64,000 nt of DNA from Promerops cafer. Taxonomy: Eukaryota > Chordata > Aves > Passeriformes > Nectariniidae. How positions within the stretch are numbered: the first letter of the stretch is position 1; each line of letters begins with the position of its first letter. The notes beneath the pieces are model-generated. The model searched no databases, had not been told where the DNA came from, and was given only the letters and a program-made list of their open reading frames with translations. The stretch spans positions 518,524 to 582,523 of the forward strand of contig VZSE01014414.1 in assembly GCA_013398275.1 (NCBI GenBank), written 5' to 3'. Below, piece by piece: positions 34,684 through 49,600 of this stretch. The position numbers and the translations under genes were made by a program.

Positions 34684-37600
34684 CTGCAAGGCAAGATAAA
34701 ATAAGAGTCCATGACTGGCTGATTTGTGCCTGTTTATAAATTGCTGTGGTTTGGTGATTTCAATTTTTTTTTTTTTTTTAGTAGGATGCGTTTGAGGATT
34801 CTCAGCTTATGGATCTGTAAAGGGCTTCTCTGCAAGAGCAGGATGAATCTTGTTCCTGTGATTCATTTCTAAATCCCACAAACACAGAGGTTAGAATAAA
34901 ACTCTGGTTTTGGGGGTTTTTTTCCCATGGGTCACTAAAGACCTAAAGAGGTTTTTTAGCTGCCAGTAGTAAGTTCCCTTCTGGAACTTAATAGGTTAAT
35001 AACTCACACAATTTCCATCAGCAAGCAAAAAGTCCTAGACCTGAAGATACAAGTTCTGTTCCCTTGCCTTCTTGGGAGGAAGTTCTTCTAGGCCAAACCT
35101 GAGTGTGGATTTAGAGCTTTGTCCATGAGAGTGGCCTGAGTCCAAAACCCCACTCCTAAGGGATCATCTCCTGCTTCACCTGGGAGTGTCTGAGAGGCAC
35201 AGAAACTATGGCAGAAGTTTTAGTGTTCTGCACCTGTACATCACCAAAAACCTCAATACTTCTCATTGGCTGAAAGAGCACAACCATCTGGGCATTAGCT
35301 GAGCCTACCTAAAGCCTAGTTCTTTCAAAAGATAGGCGTGGCTCTTCTTTCATTACACATTTGAAAGAAAGGGGCCACAAAAAGTTCTTGTGGAAGATTT
35401 GGTTTCTGTCTCTCTACTGGGAGCATCAAGCACGTGTATTCTAATAGTAACTGTATTGAACAATCATTAAAAGAGTGGAAATGTGAAAAGCAGGCACAGC
35501 TGGGATAGGGAGAGAGAGCCTCTACAGGAAAAGACAGGAGAGGAGTTGGAGGTACTAGAAAGACAGAAGTTGTTTGAGAGAGGGTGTAAAAGTCTCACCT
35601 GGGAACTTAAAGCCCACCTGCCTTGTTCCTTCCCTCCTGTCTCTGCTCAGAAACATCATTTTTGTCTGATTTACAGCTCTGAACCTGAGAACCTGTCACC
35701 TACCCAGTAGCCCGTGGGAGTCAGAAGAGAGGCCTTTACTGTTGGAGATGTAGAAGCCCAGGTGATTCCTCTGGTATGGGGCTGGCTTCTTGTAGTGGTG
35801 GATGAGGATGACAAAGCTGATGGAGTCCCGGATCGTCACGGTGATGTTGGAGAAGGCAGAGATGGACACCTCGAGGCTCCTGCTTCTCACGACAGCACTC
35901 CGGCCACAGGACAGGACAAGCCTTTCCCCATCATCCAGGATGACCCTCCTGGGTGTGATCTCCAGGTAAGACCTCTCTGGCTTATTGCTGAGGATGGTGA
36001 TGGTGCTGAAGTAAGTCCGATGCTTCTTGTGGCCGTTGGGTGGTGCGGGAGCTCCAATTAATTGCCCGTTCACGGTTACACCTTGCAGGAAAACAATCAG
36101 TGAATGAAAGCTGGAACCCAGGATCACAGAGTCCCAGAACAGTCTGAGTTGGAAGGGGCCCAGCAGGAACAGGTCTATTGTCTCAATGACACAAGCCTTG
36201 CAACTGAGGACATGCAGGCTCGCCACCTCGTGCTCAATTACTTCACTTACCAGTATTCAAATGAGTATAATCAGTCTGTTATAAAATTTTGACCTCATAC
36301 AGAGTGCATAAATTTACCCAAACTCAAAAATACTGGCCTTCCCTGCAGACAGGGGCCCCCAGCCCCATTAATCCTAACACAGTGTACACAGTGCCACAGA
36401 AAGAACCGCTTCTGACTATTCTAAAGTGCAGATCCCACGGAGTCAATTAAAGCCTAAATGTCCACAGTAAGATTCCCAGTCATTTTAATATTTGTTGTGA
36501 CCTATTGTCCATAAGACAGTGACTCACTTCCCACAAGCCTCTAAAGACCCACTGAAGAGTGACAATTAAGGAGGAAGCTTGTTGCTAACCCAAGCTAAAC
36601 CCAAGCCATTAACACTGAGATGAAATGTCTCCATATCCCATTATTCTTGATGGGACCTCTCATTTCTGCCTTCAAAGACTCAAGGTTCTAGTGCTACAGA
36701 GTGTTTTCCTCAAGCTCATTCTGCATTTGAGCCAAAAAATCATTCAAGCAGTAGCACAGTCTGTGAAAGAAGTTGAAGGGAAACATTGCCTGGAGCTGTA
36801 TTTTACTGAGGCAGACATGAACACAGAAATATGAGGGACTAGACCACTGCCACACAGAACAGAATCCTTACAACTTTCTTGTGGGGTTTTGTAAAACAAG
36901 CCTGTGAACTGTCTCTGGTTTTGACACCCCTTTCTCCCACTGCTGCCCTGAGCAGGACATAATCTGCTTATTAGCTGCCCTGCTGAGAATTCCAGATCGG
37001 ATCAGACCACACTTTGGGCCCCTGAGGCTCAGATTGGCTTGGGTAAAGCAGATCCTGAATCATGTGGGTTTTCTCAAGACTGTCATGACTCTCTAGCCAG
37101 TTTGGTGGTTTCTTTACTAAAAGAGCCATGGTGCTTGGTGAGCCTGTTTGGGTACTTTGCTCTGTCCCAAACCAAACAGTACTGTGAGTAAAGAGGGAAA
37201 TTCCCACAGCAGAGCAATTTTGGTGGGTCCAAACCTTTTATCTGCAAGCTGTGACTTTGTAACTGGGTGAAGTTGAACCACAGAATAAACTTCTTCTAAT
37301 TTCCTACCACTTTCTTGCCTGTGAGGCACCTAGGTGCTTGGTCTGCTGCAGGGCTGGCCTTACACTTTGATTTTCCTTTTCTTTCTCAAGAAACTGCTTG
37401 ACTTGGCTGCTCACCAGATTCCTTGTGATCAGAGACCAGCCGGAGAATGTCCCCTGGTTCTCCATCAATATTGAAGCAGACAGAGAACTTGCTGGAGGGA
37501 AAATCAATGACAAAGTGAGGGTCCCCATCCGCTGAGAAGACATGGAAAAAGAGATAAATGTGAGACGCTCACACAAAACTGCAGTGTCCAAGATTGCAAC

Positions 37601-40600
37601 AAAACTGCTGTTTAAAGTGTATTTGTCCCTGTTTTTCTAAGTCCTCCTGGTTTGTTGTTTTTAGAGGGTCAGATGGAGTTTGCTAGGAAATGCCAAGTTT
37701 TGCTTTGTTTTTCGCAAAGATTGTTTTGTTTTTCTCACAGAAGAGGTTGGGTTTTCAATGACAACTCAAAACCCAAAACAGTCTAGATGAAAATCAGGAT
37801 ACTTTCTTCCCAGAAGATAATTTCAGTGATTTATGGGAATTATCATGTAGGTGTTTTGAACTCCTGCATTCTTTCTTGGCAACCTACATCCCCCACAGCA
37901 CACAGAAATGTACTTTCTGATCAAGTGCTGCTGCATGGCTCTACCTCACACTGACCCCTCCTGGCCCTCAATATTAGATTGGAGCAGTCAACAGCAGCTG
38001 TTGATCCCATAATCTTAATTTTTAAACAATCCTTGACCTATCATCAACTATCAGACAGCTGCCATTAATAAGGCAAGCCAAAAATGCTAGTTTCTAAGGT
38101 AAAATTGACCCTATCAAGAGAAATTCAAGTCAGAGTTCTTGATCTGGACTTATTCTTCAGTGTTTAATGTATGAAAAGTTAAGTAAAGGTGCAGCACAAA
38201 CAGGAAAATTGTAAAATACTGTAGAATTTTCTCTTTTTTTTCATCTTCAACAATTTTTTTAATATTTCAGTATTATTATTTTGAAAAGGTTTTTCGCTAT
38301 TTCTAATACAGAGAGAATGTGTTTCTGTTCTCCCTTAACCTGCAGAAGTCTCAAACATGAGGATCAAGAGGTGTAGATCATCTGCCTTGCTCACACTCCT
38401 CATTACTGATCCTCTCTGTATTTTGGTTTTGTTTTCATTTTCCTCCCTACTCTGTAGGTCTGACAAACACAATTTTGGCTGGTCATTTGGATGGTTATAC
38501 CACGGTGATATGCATCTGAGGTTTCCATAAATCAGTCACTATTATTTTGCATTATTAAAGGCATGAAAACAGGCACTGACCTGAAGTTTTGGAGATTTTA
38601 ATTCTCTGTTTATCTTGCCCTCTGCGTATACCTAGAAGTGGGGAAGGAAGGCTGTTACAACTACTTACTGAGCAGCAGAAAGAGACACATTATAATAATG
38701 TTCCCCAAATATTATTCAGAGAGCTTATGGGATATATTCCTGCAGCCACTTGAAGTTTCATGTGGAACACTGATTTTTCTCCAATAGTTTCTACAGAGCA
38801 GTAAGTGCTTCAAGGGGGTGAGTGAGGGGCCTAAAAGGTTTGCTAAAGGTTACCCAGCCCACAATTAGCAAAGCTGGTATGAAAATCTCAGCTTTACCCC
38901 TCAGTTCACTGTCTAGATCACCCCTGTGCCAAAGTCAGCCATGAGACATTGCCCGGGAAGGAAGATTTTTTACCAGAACGAGGTTATCCTTCTCTCATAC
39001 CTGGTGGGGCCTTGTGCCCCTGCAGGCTCTGCACCTTTTCCCCGATGCCATCAGTAGAAGGGCTGATTAACTCCTCCTGGGGTGGCTCTGAGTGGAGTCC
39101 AGCCTCTTTCATCTTCAGAACAGTGAAGGGGGTAACAAAATTGTAAGCCAGGGCCATCGACTTGGCTTTTTCCATCAAATTGTCCTTTTCCTGAATGTCA
39201 TCACTCTTCAGCCGAGAGTTGAGCAGTTCCTTGATGGTGAGGTAACTCCACGCCCTCTCGATGTAATTATTGTCACCTTTGCCATCCTCCAGGCCGGGGA
39301 CACCTCTGATGTCATTTCTGCTAGGCAGGTCAATAGCCACGTCTGTTTTGAGGAGGATGTACTTCTTGGAGTTGCTGGCAGTCACCTCCACGTGGAGTTT
39401 ATCCGAGGTGCGGTTGATGAGTTTGCCGGCTATGATAATTTCAGAGCCATTGAAGTAGTTGGGGAAGAAGTTCTGGGTGACCTGCTCCACATCGTCTTCG
39501 GGGTAATCCACACGGATGTCAGAGAGAAGGGGTGTCCCTATTTCATCATAGAACCTTAAAGCAAGACACATTTTTCACCGTTAACACTGTAGGAACACAC
39601 TCTTGCACTTGTACACAGACAAGGACACAGTCAGGTTATCTAAAATGGCTCCTAAGTCATTCAGGGGAAGTTTGAGCCATCAGGAACCAAATTTATCTAC
39701 CACATCCACTCTAACTTGGCCCAGAAAAACAGGGTGGGAGGGTCTCTGCATTTAGGGCTTTTCAAAACCTGAGTGAATAAAGCCCTGAGAACCCTCACCT
39801 AAACTTGCAGTTAGCTCTTCTCAGAGCAGGAGGTTGAATTACAGGATCTCCAGAGGCCCCTGTCAACCAAAATTATTCTCTGCCTCATTTTAGTCTTCAC
39901 TGTTCCTTAGGCATTTAAACAGAGTCTCTTAAGTATGTTCAGAACCATCCCAGCATGGCCTGGTAGTCACCTCCCTTCCCCTTTGGTGCCAGATCTCTGC
40001 AAGGAGATACTTGTGACCACTTAAAAGTAAATTATTGGCTTCCAAGATTCACAGAAAGCACCCCAATTATTAAAAAATGTACTTAGACAAGATGCTGTTA
40101 CCCACAGGTTTCTAGGGGTGTTACACATGGTATCCCAGAGCCAGAAACTGTAAGGCCAAAATGTTAGGTCCACCACAGCTGAAGAGATTCCAAACCAAAG
40201 CTTCTGAATCTCTGAAAGACCCCTAGATTGGGTTGGTCAGTGCAGGACAGGAAGGAATACATTTTTCTGAGGGCCAACAGAGAAAGAAAATCAAGCAGGA
40301 ATCTCACCATGCCCCCCATAAATGAAGACATTTCCAAGGAATGAAGGAATTCTAGCTGCTATGTACAGGCACCCTGGCACAAGAGAACTCACTTCCTCGT
40401 GGCTGATTTTCTGTTGGAGCAAGGCATGGCTTTCATGGAACCAGGGAGGTTAACCCTTTAGTGCCTTGTTGACGTGACCAACCACGCTTGTGAGAACACC
40501 TCGCACTGAACAGCCAAGAAAACCTTCACAAGGCTCAAAGCCCAAGTTTACAATACTGTGTTTTCCCTACAGCGATGTGCTTTTGAAGGTTCCTCCCAAG

Positions 40601-43600
40601 CTGCTCCAGGAATACCATATTTCCCACTCAAATGCCAAACTGCTCATCTCTTGGCAAGTCATTTGAGTTTAATTTGGTAAATAAACAAAGAATTGGCCTC
40701 AGCCCTTTTTTTAGTTCAAGCTGCATTTATTTGACACATCTGGTTAAACAGACTGTCTGGAAGCTAAAGTCACACTTTCTGCTTTATTCTCTCTCCAAGG
40801 GAACCCAAAGCCTGAATTGGTTGACTTTCTTTTAAAGTCTGAGTGCTCATTGTCTTTCATGCAGAGACCTCACCAGATTTAAAAACATGACTAAATTAAA
40901 CTTGAGAACTCTCTGTAAATTAACTTCTGAATTGCAACAAATGGTGGAGATACACAACCTGTCTTAGAGTACAATTCAAGGAAGTATCTGTATAAAAATA
41001 CAACCCGCTGAGCACGAAAAAAATTACATTGGCACCCATTTAGGTTTTCCCTCCAACTGAGGTTTGAATTGGCCTCCAGCAGTGATTGTGCTTTTCTGTG
41101 TAAATTTGGCATCAGATGCCAAATGGGTTTGCCATGACTGAGCTTGATAAACTGTGAGCTGCTCATCAGAGAGAGGCGTTTGAACAAGTACTTGCAGCAC
41201 TGGGCTCCTGCAGCCCAGTCAATCAGAACATCTCTATTTGCCAGGGAATGCCACTTGCTATGAAAAATACATGTCCTGAGGAGGAAATGACGTGGGTGGA
41301 GTGACAGATGGATCTATAGAATTTAGTGTAGAAGGAATTCTTGTCCACGCATAACTGCCACAGAATGCAAAGCCCTGGTGGAAAGTGCTTGGATTTATTG
41401 CTCCAGAGGAGCTAGGCATGAGCCAGGAGAGAGGTCAGTACTCAATAACTGTCCCTCTTTGGTTTCTGTGGTTAAAACACTAACATTTTGGGAGTGAAAG
41501 CCAATCATTTTTATTTGGAAACACTGACACGTTGCCAGACATTTTGGTCAGAGATGTGGTCACATATCTTTCTGCTGTTCCTTACCAGGATCTCCCCTTG
41601 GACTACAGCTCCCTTATCACAGAAGAGGAGCATAATCTCTGGTCCTACTGAAGGATGAGGATTTCAGGAAACTCATGAGCAGTTTGGGTCACAAAGAATG
41701 AAGAAATTAAGTGAGTATATGGTTATCCCAGGGATTATCTTATTGTGTTTTTCAAAGTCAAATATTTTGGATCTTGGGCAAAAGGGTATAATTTCCAAAA
41801 AATAGAGAAATAATTTTTTTGCTCCAAACTGGAATCTTCATTCCTGATCCCCTCCATGCTGTTTATGTTGTTGATTTGATGTATGAAATGCATCCTCTCC
41901 TCCCACCATCTACCTGTGAGGAGTTGGGGCCTGTGCCCCCCAGCTCTCTGGGTTTACATGTCCAAAACAATGATGTGAATTAGGGAAACAAATGCCTTGT
42001 TCTGAGGGTCTGGGAAGCTCCAGTACATCTCAGGGGGTCTGCTAAGAAAAAGGAAATATCTGGGTAGCCATTCAGAGTATCTGATCATACTCTGCCTCTC
42101 CCAACCAGAGCTGAGCCTCAAGGAAACTCCAATTTCTTGCCATGTCTCATTAAAGGATTTTCCATCCCAAAATGCTTTCCCAGAGAACCCAAAGAATGGA
42201 AAAAGCAGAACAAACCCCTTGAGGTGGCTGGCTGCATCCTCATCCTCCTGGAAAAGCCTCGTCATGCCGCAGTTCTCCAGTGCCATCCTCTCCAGAAGCT
42301 TGTGGTCCACGTCGTTGCCAATGCCGATGGTGAAGAGGCAGAATTTATCCCGGATGGCATCCTTGGTGTTGGTGAGGATTTTGGATGACTGTGTTTCCCC
42401 GACAGTCGGCCTCCCATCCGTGAGGAAGATGATCAGGGACACGCTCCTGGCGTCAATGTCGTTCTGAGCAATGTAATCATTCAGCAGCTTTGCCCCGGTC
42501 TGCAGAGCCCCGTTAATATTAGTCCCTGGGGAGGTACCAGAATAATTAGAGATCATTTCGCCTTCTAAGAGTGGTGTGAATAATTTCCCTGAGCTCCCTT
42601 TAGTGAGGTGACAGCTTCTCTGGACAGCAGGATGTCCCTTTTCTCCACATCAAGTTGCTCTAGCCCTTTAATTCAGTTCAGCTCTGTTACTCAGCATGAG
42701 TTTGGCACAGCTGTTTATGGTCTTATGAATTGAATTATGAATTTCACTTTGTCAGGTGAAATTGCTGTTGAATGTCTCAATGTACAACAATCATCCTGGT
42801 AAACAATCATACTATGTCTGGCTGGTACAAACAAAAATTGTTGGACTTAATTACGGGACTCTCCCAGATGATATCTGAACTAGGAAAAGTTCTGCTTATT
42901 TTTTTCTGATGGGCACAACACTTGGAGTCAGGAAAAAAGCCTTCAAATGGGAAAACAAGTGGATGGGTTCCTTCTTCACACCCCAGGGGATACAAAGTTT
43001 AAAGGGAAGAGCTTGGTTAGCTGAGGAGTGTGTTTGCACAAAACAACTGGCTAGTGAAGAATGGAACTGCCTGAAATGGGGTGGGAGGGAGAAAACAAAG
43101 TAAATGAGGGAACAGATGTACATTAGAACAGGCATGAAAAGGATCCAAGCCCACTGTGTGTTAAAAAGAAAAAAAAAAAAAGGAAAACAGGAAAATGAGT
43201 ACAAGTATTCCCTTTCTCCATGTATTTCTAGTCAAAGCACAGAGGGATTGGCTGTGGGACCTTTGCAAAATCAGCACATCGGGGTCAAAAACAGCTCTTA
43301 GAAAACAAAGCAGGTGAAATGGGTTAAGAGCCATACACAGCTGACTCCTGGGAGTCCAGAAAGGGAGACCTAGGAAGGTGATCAACAGGATGTGATAGAA
43401 AGCCCATACAGCACATACCTAGAAACTCAGTGTTCACAGCTCCAGTGACTGCAGCAAGATAAGGAACAGGAAAGCAGCTAAGACTTCTGAAAAGTCCTCA
43501 AAATCCTGACTCTGTCTTTTGCAGAATGGTTCTCATCCAAAAAACCTGCACCCAAATATCTTAACTCTCTCAGTGTGCAGGCAGATCCAAAATTTCAGAA

Positions 43601-46600
43601 AGAACTTTCTCCCCAAAACCAGAAGAAAACCATGTCATGTAGCAGAGTGTGTAGTTTTATACTCAGTTATATCATAGAACTAGCAAGCACTGAAAACTGC
43701 CTTTTGCCACATGCTCAGGTATTTAGCAGCAGGATTTTTCTCCCATTTCTTTGGTGTCTAAGTACAACACAGGGGTGTAACCACACCATGTTCTTTGTGC
43801 GTGTTCATGTTCACTGGAAGATACTCAAGGCACCTTTATAGGGAAAACACAGTTAGCCAAACCTGGGAAAAAACTGAAGTACCTGTGGTGGAGAATCACT
43901 GCACGTTCCTACTGAACCACAGCCAGTCATTTCCTTTTACTTTTGTTCTCTGGCAGGTTCATGGGCAAACCCAGCTGGTTCCTGCACGGCTCTCTTGGCA
44001 CTTCAGGAGAGAAAGGCTGTGTTCTCTGAGTTTAGTCCCACTACTGGTAATTGTTTAACTGGGCAGGTCTCCTAACCACTTCCGAAGCAACTCCTCTCAC
44101 AACACAAACAGCCCAGCCAACCATCCTGTTTGCTGTGTTTTTCCATCAGAGGGTTTCCTCTGCTAGGAGTGGTCGCTGCTCAGGGGTAGCCATGGGAAGG
44201 CCCTCCCTGACCTTCAACCAGCTGTGACTACTCCATGGGGAAGGGTTTGAATAGGTCATTTTGCAGCTCTCTGGGCACAGCTGCTGGAATATGTTTGATT
44301 ACAAAGCTCGCTGTAGTTGGAGATTTTTTATACTACTGTCCATAGCCTCACAAGAGACCTATGAATCAAATTAAAACTCATCCCTGCACTCTGATACTCT
44401 TCTGGGGTTTTCTCTGCCCGCTTCCCTCCAGGCAACAAGGCACAAGCAAAAAGGGCTTAGAAATTCTTAAATATCATTTTTGCTGCTCCTTGGTAGAGAC
44501 AAGAAGACAGTACTAGGTGAGAAACCAACTCCTGCAGAAGGCAATCCTATATCCCACAGCGTGAGCTCCATCCCTGGGGTTTCCAGCCCAGACAAAATCA
44601 TGAGCCTGCTTTCACAGAGCCTTTCAGAAACCACACAGTACTGGCACTGTGTGTCCTTTGCCAGGGTATGTTTTCATCTGTGTCCTCAAGAAATAACCTT
44701 GGAAGCTTTCCCATTCTGAGGGTGTCACCAGATAAACAAGAGAATGGAATCAAATTGGGTTTAATAAGTATGTGGAATCACAGACTAATTTTGGTTGGAA
44801 GGAACATTTAAAGGCCATCTTGTCCAAACCCCCTGCAATGGGCAGGGTCTGAGGAAACCTTCCCATCATGTACGTTAATAAAGAACACATAACCCTGAGT
44901 GGAGGTGAAGGGACCACCTTGTCCCATGACCTAAATCCCAATGTCTTTTTATTCTCTATGCTCCAGGACCACATTCACCACTCTCTGTTCTGTTGTAGTT
45001 AATTGGATAACACGGTTAATGCCATCTGTGTCTCTGGTCATACCTCCAGTAGGTGACATGTTATGGATGTACTTTTTGGCATCCCTGATGTTGTTTGGAG
45101 TAACTGGCACCAGCCGGTCCTGCTGCCAGACCTTGATTCGGTTGGAAAAGCCAATGATATTGAAGTGGTCTTCAGGCCTCAGGTCCTGGAGGATTGTGAA
45201 GAGAGCTTCTTTGGTCTAGAAAGAGAAAAGAGAGCAGCAGACACAGCTGTTTTAGTGGGCAAGAATTTAGTTTTAAAATATTTACTGATCTTTTAGGTAC
45301 TTCTACACCGCCAGTTTGGCTGATGAAGAAAATTGGGGTGTCCTCCCCTATCTCAAGGCCTGATCTCTGTGGTGCCAGGGGCTGGGCAAATATGAGATGG
45401 AAAACAACTCTTGCCCAAAAGGTCTTGTGAGGCACATCTAGGCCTAATTGAGCTTAAAAATCAGGCATCACAATTAGGATAAAATCTCCCAGTGACTGGG
45501 AGAACTGTCGTTGTTGAGATGGTCATTTCATGCAGAAGAACAGTGTACCACATCAGAAGGCCCCAAAAATCTCTTTATTCTTACAGCTGGCTCTCTTTTA
45601 CATTCCCACAAAGTTTACACTTATTCATTGGCCACTATATATCAACACAGAGCTCACTGGTAAAAAACATCTCCACCACTCTGGTTACCATGAAAATAAC
45701 CTTGGAAGGATTCCTTTCCACAACTCTTATCAGCTTCTTCTCTAATGAACTTTTCCTAGCACACAAACCAGCTGTCAGCCCCTACTATAGAGAACCATGT
45801 TCTGAATTAAGGGATAGTGAATAATAATGACTAATAACAAAAACCTCATAGAGTTTGTCCAAAGCCCTCTAGACTTACAGTAAGCTGCAAGTGGCATATA
45901 TTTAAAATAGGTGATTTATAAGTTAAAAAACCTCTAAACATGTCAAAGGATGCGCATTCTCTGTTCATAATTAGGATACTATTTGCTACATATACACTCA
46001 AATGAATCGTTTCAGCAATTAATAAATGTTTAGGTTAATATATTCAATTAACTAGATATAAAAAGAAGTCATTGCAGATTCTACCTGCTGGTCAGTTTTG
46101 TCCCAGGCATATTGTTTTTCATCAATATGCCAACTGTTCTTCATCCTATGTAAACACAGGCAACCAGAGTGAGGAAAGCTGGTCACAAGATCAGTTCTTA
46201 GCAAAAGAGGTTAAGAATCCTGGGCTCTGGGAAAGCCAGACCACTGAGGAAAAGGCAAGAGGAAGACTGCAGAGGTGTCCAGCTCCCCTCAGTGAGACCA
46301 GCTGGGATTTAGCAGCCATGCAGCTGCGTTCACATGGAGACAGACTTCAGCTGAGTAAGACTCAGAGAAGTTGCCCAAAAGCAGCCTCTGTCTGTGCAAA
46401 CATACCCTATATCTGGGTGCAAAACACATGGGAGGAATGTGAGGCAATATCTAAGCAGAGGAATCAGCAGATTCTCAGCTCAGCCTCTTCTTGGCCACCA
46501 TTAAGCCTTCAAATTCCAAGGATAGCTATGCAAGAAATAATATGGTGGGCTCACCAGCATTTAAAGGTTCCTCTCATGCCTGTCAGGAAAATATGTGAAG

Positions 46601-49600
46601 GGCTTATGCAGAAGAAATGTAGAAGTAATCAGCAGTAATCAGCAGCTGGAAACCACATAAGCCTAGGCCTGATGTTGCTATGTAAAGACAGTTTGGAAAA
46701 GGGCTCAAAGGACTGATCAAGCTGTGTCATCAATATCCCCCTGGATTCTGCATGGCAGATGATGATGCAATGATGCAACTGCAAACAAATCTAATCCTCA
46801 CAGCTGGTGCCTTGGCTCCCAGTCCACCTGGGAAATGAAGGGAAATATTTCCCGTAGCTTCAAACATTCTGGAGCCAGGTCTGGAGACTCTCCCTGCCTG
46901 TTTCTGTCCTCTGTACAAATCATTTTCCTCTGCAGGGATCTCAGGATTAATCCCTCCATTTGCTTAGCTGGAACATTCCTCCACGTCCCACCACAGTTAC
47001 ACAGACAAGAATATTAAAGCAAATGCTGGTGGAAGAGATTCTTTCAAAGAGAAGGGGAGAACTCCATTAGGTTCACATCATGATGTGCCCCAAACAAGCC
47101 TTCACAAAGGTGAATTCCTGCCCCAAACATGGAGGCTGCCTCCAGTCTAACAGTGCACAGAAACTGGCAAAGTTGAGCTAAATAATCAGCTATTTGAAAA
47201 AGAAGGTTTTACTTTCTCTCGTCTCCTCTTTTACAACACCCTTGGTATTGTAAAAATGCTTCAGATAATGCATGACATCACCCTTCAGAGACAGCCTCCA
47301 TCAACATCCCATTTTACAGAGAGGAAAACCAGGCTACTTTTGTAATTATGTCAAGGTCAAACACCAAGTGGTTCCCAAAACTTGGGGTTCCCAGCCCTCA
47401 ATTCAGTCAGCCAAACCATCCCACCCATGCACAGGCAGCAATCACACAGCTGAGAAAAGGACTCTTGGATTTATTCCATGATAACAGGGTTGGCCCGAGT
47501 ATTTGTCCCTCAAGAAATGGGTCAAAGTAAGCAGAAAGTGAAAATGGAGAACCTTCTGTCCTGTGTGTGAGCAGGCCTCCATGCCAAGCTCTGCTGAAGG
47601 AAATTTGGGGAGGGTGTTAAAGCAAGGAACAACAAGACCACAACAGCTCCCTTCATTCACATCCTCCCTCTACTCCCACAAAGGAGAGGAACAGAGGTTC
47701 CTAGAGGCAATGATTTGAAGAAAAACTCTCCAAATCTCATTATCTGTATTACAGCTCCCTGATTATAATTAACATTGCTTGACCTCTCCCATTACAAAAC
47801 CCTTCTTTTCAGGTTTTTTTTTCCAATTCTGTGAAACTGCACTTTTCTCAGCGGGATTTATTGGGCCCAAATAAGCTCTGCTCTTTCTGAGAACAAGGCA
47901 AGAGGAGAAATAATCTTGCTTTGGCCTACTTGCAGAGAGGCTGCATCTCACTTCCCTTGTGCTCACAAATTCCTTTTGACATTCTTGCCTGTGTTCAGCC
48001 AAAAGAAAAGGAAAGGAAAAGGTAAAATAACACAGAGCAGAAGTAACTTGGTAGCTTAGAAGACACAGCATCCAAGCTGGAATTACAGAGAGGATCAGGA
48101 GGGAACTGAAACAGACATTCCCAGGAAACCCAGCACTTCCCCGCACCCTCATACAGGGGCCAAATGTGGGGCTGGGACCATCTCTCTTTCCCCTTCTTTT
48201 ATTTCCTCTTTGCTTTCTGTCTCATTTTTGTCAGTCCACGGAGTTGGAGTCAATTTTTCCCAAAAACTTCTTCCATATTTTAATGGATATGCACTGACAG
48301 CCTGGATTCCGGCATCTGTATCCTGTGCTTGCCTCTGCAGCCTAAATTAAAACCCTTTGAATTTATGTGACATGCACACAAACATATGTACAAGCGTGCG
48401 TGTGTGCACATGGTTTTGCTCCAAAGCAAACAGAGTAGGGAGGCCATATGGTTCATTCTCCTGCAGCTTTTACTCCATCCACACTAAAAATAAAGGGTGG
48501 GATTCAGCTCTCCCAACTCAGTCACCAGAAAGCTGGGCATCACATCTAATCCTGCTCGAGGCAGGGGAAGCCACCTCCAGGGAATAATCCATCCCATCTG
48601 TTTTGGACAGGTTTTAGGATGGGCTGAGTCACTGTCTGGAAGTGCCTGTCTCCAGGCATTGCCTTCAAGCAGAGAAGGTGGGACTCACCTCAAGAACTAA
48701 TCCTGTCCTGAGCATTCTGATTCTCGCTGGAGCCAAAAGGAACTGAACTGTCTCTCCACCTCTCCCACAGTGCTCTGAAACCCCTGTCTCTTCCTATTTC
48801 CATCTCTCTTGCCAGCTCATAAGGACACCCAGGTGTGTCCTAAAGACTGCAGTCCTCATGGGGTGGAACAACACGCTTTGCTATCTGCCAGCATTCCTCA
48901 CCCACTAATGGTTTATGGGGGAGATGTGACTTCCCTCAGAGTGCTGGGTATGATTCAGCAGCTGGCAGGCAAAACCAGCTTTTGATAAGGAGAATATCTT
49001 GGTAAAAGTGCACTGCTTGAAATCCTGAAGGGCTCGGCTATGACCAAGTGCAGTTGGTGCCCAGCCCTCTCCTCCCATCTCCACCAGACCCCAGGCAAGG
49101 CTTTGCAAAGCTCTTCTGGCTGCAGCTTCAGCTGGGATACAGCAGCAGGTTTCTGCTTCTGTCCTTGTAAGGCCACAGATGGAACTTCTCCTGGCTCCAA
49201 GGAGCCAGGGGCTGTGGCTGCCATGGGATTCCCAAACTGCTCTGCTGCCAATGGGGTCCTTGCAGTTCCACTCCCACCTGGCCCCAGTGAGCCATTCCAC
49301 TGAAACTCCTGCCAAAGAGGCAGAAAATTAACCTCTTCTACCCTGCTGAGGGCCAGGTCATTCCTCCATGGCTGTGCAGATGACAATGGTTCATTCTGGA
49401 GATGAGCTGGACCCACTACACTGAGGAAAAAGAGTTTAGGGGTCCGGTGCCAGGTGCTGCAATGTGAAATACTTTTCCCAATATGTTTGCCTGGGTAGAT
49501 GCATTTGGAGCAAGGATTAAAGCAGAGGATAGCAGGAAGTAACAAAACAGAACAGCTGAATAAAAATCCTTTCTTACCATTTGGGAGTGGTTTGTACGTG

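Noticed and set aside
42216..42556. ITIH5 vWA open frame starting at an ATG at 42556, as if a separate small gene
   Set aside because: The acceptor CCTCCCCAG at 42526-42534 and the matching phase with the exon ending at 45044 show that it is an internal exon; the ATG is intronic.
48955..49545. 196-codon - strand open frame in the large ITIH5 intron
   Set aside because: No similarity to any family I know, no splice-phase partner, and opposite-strand frames are also open.
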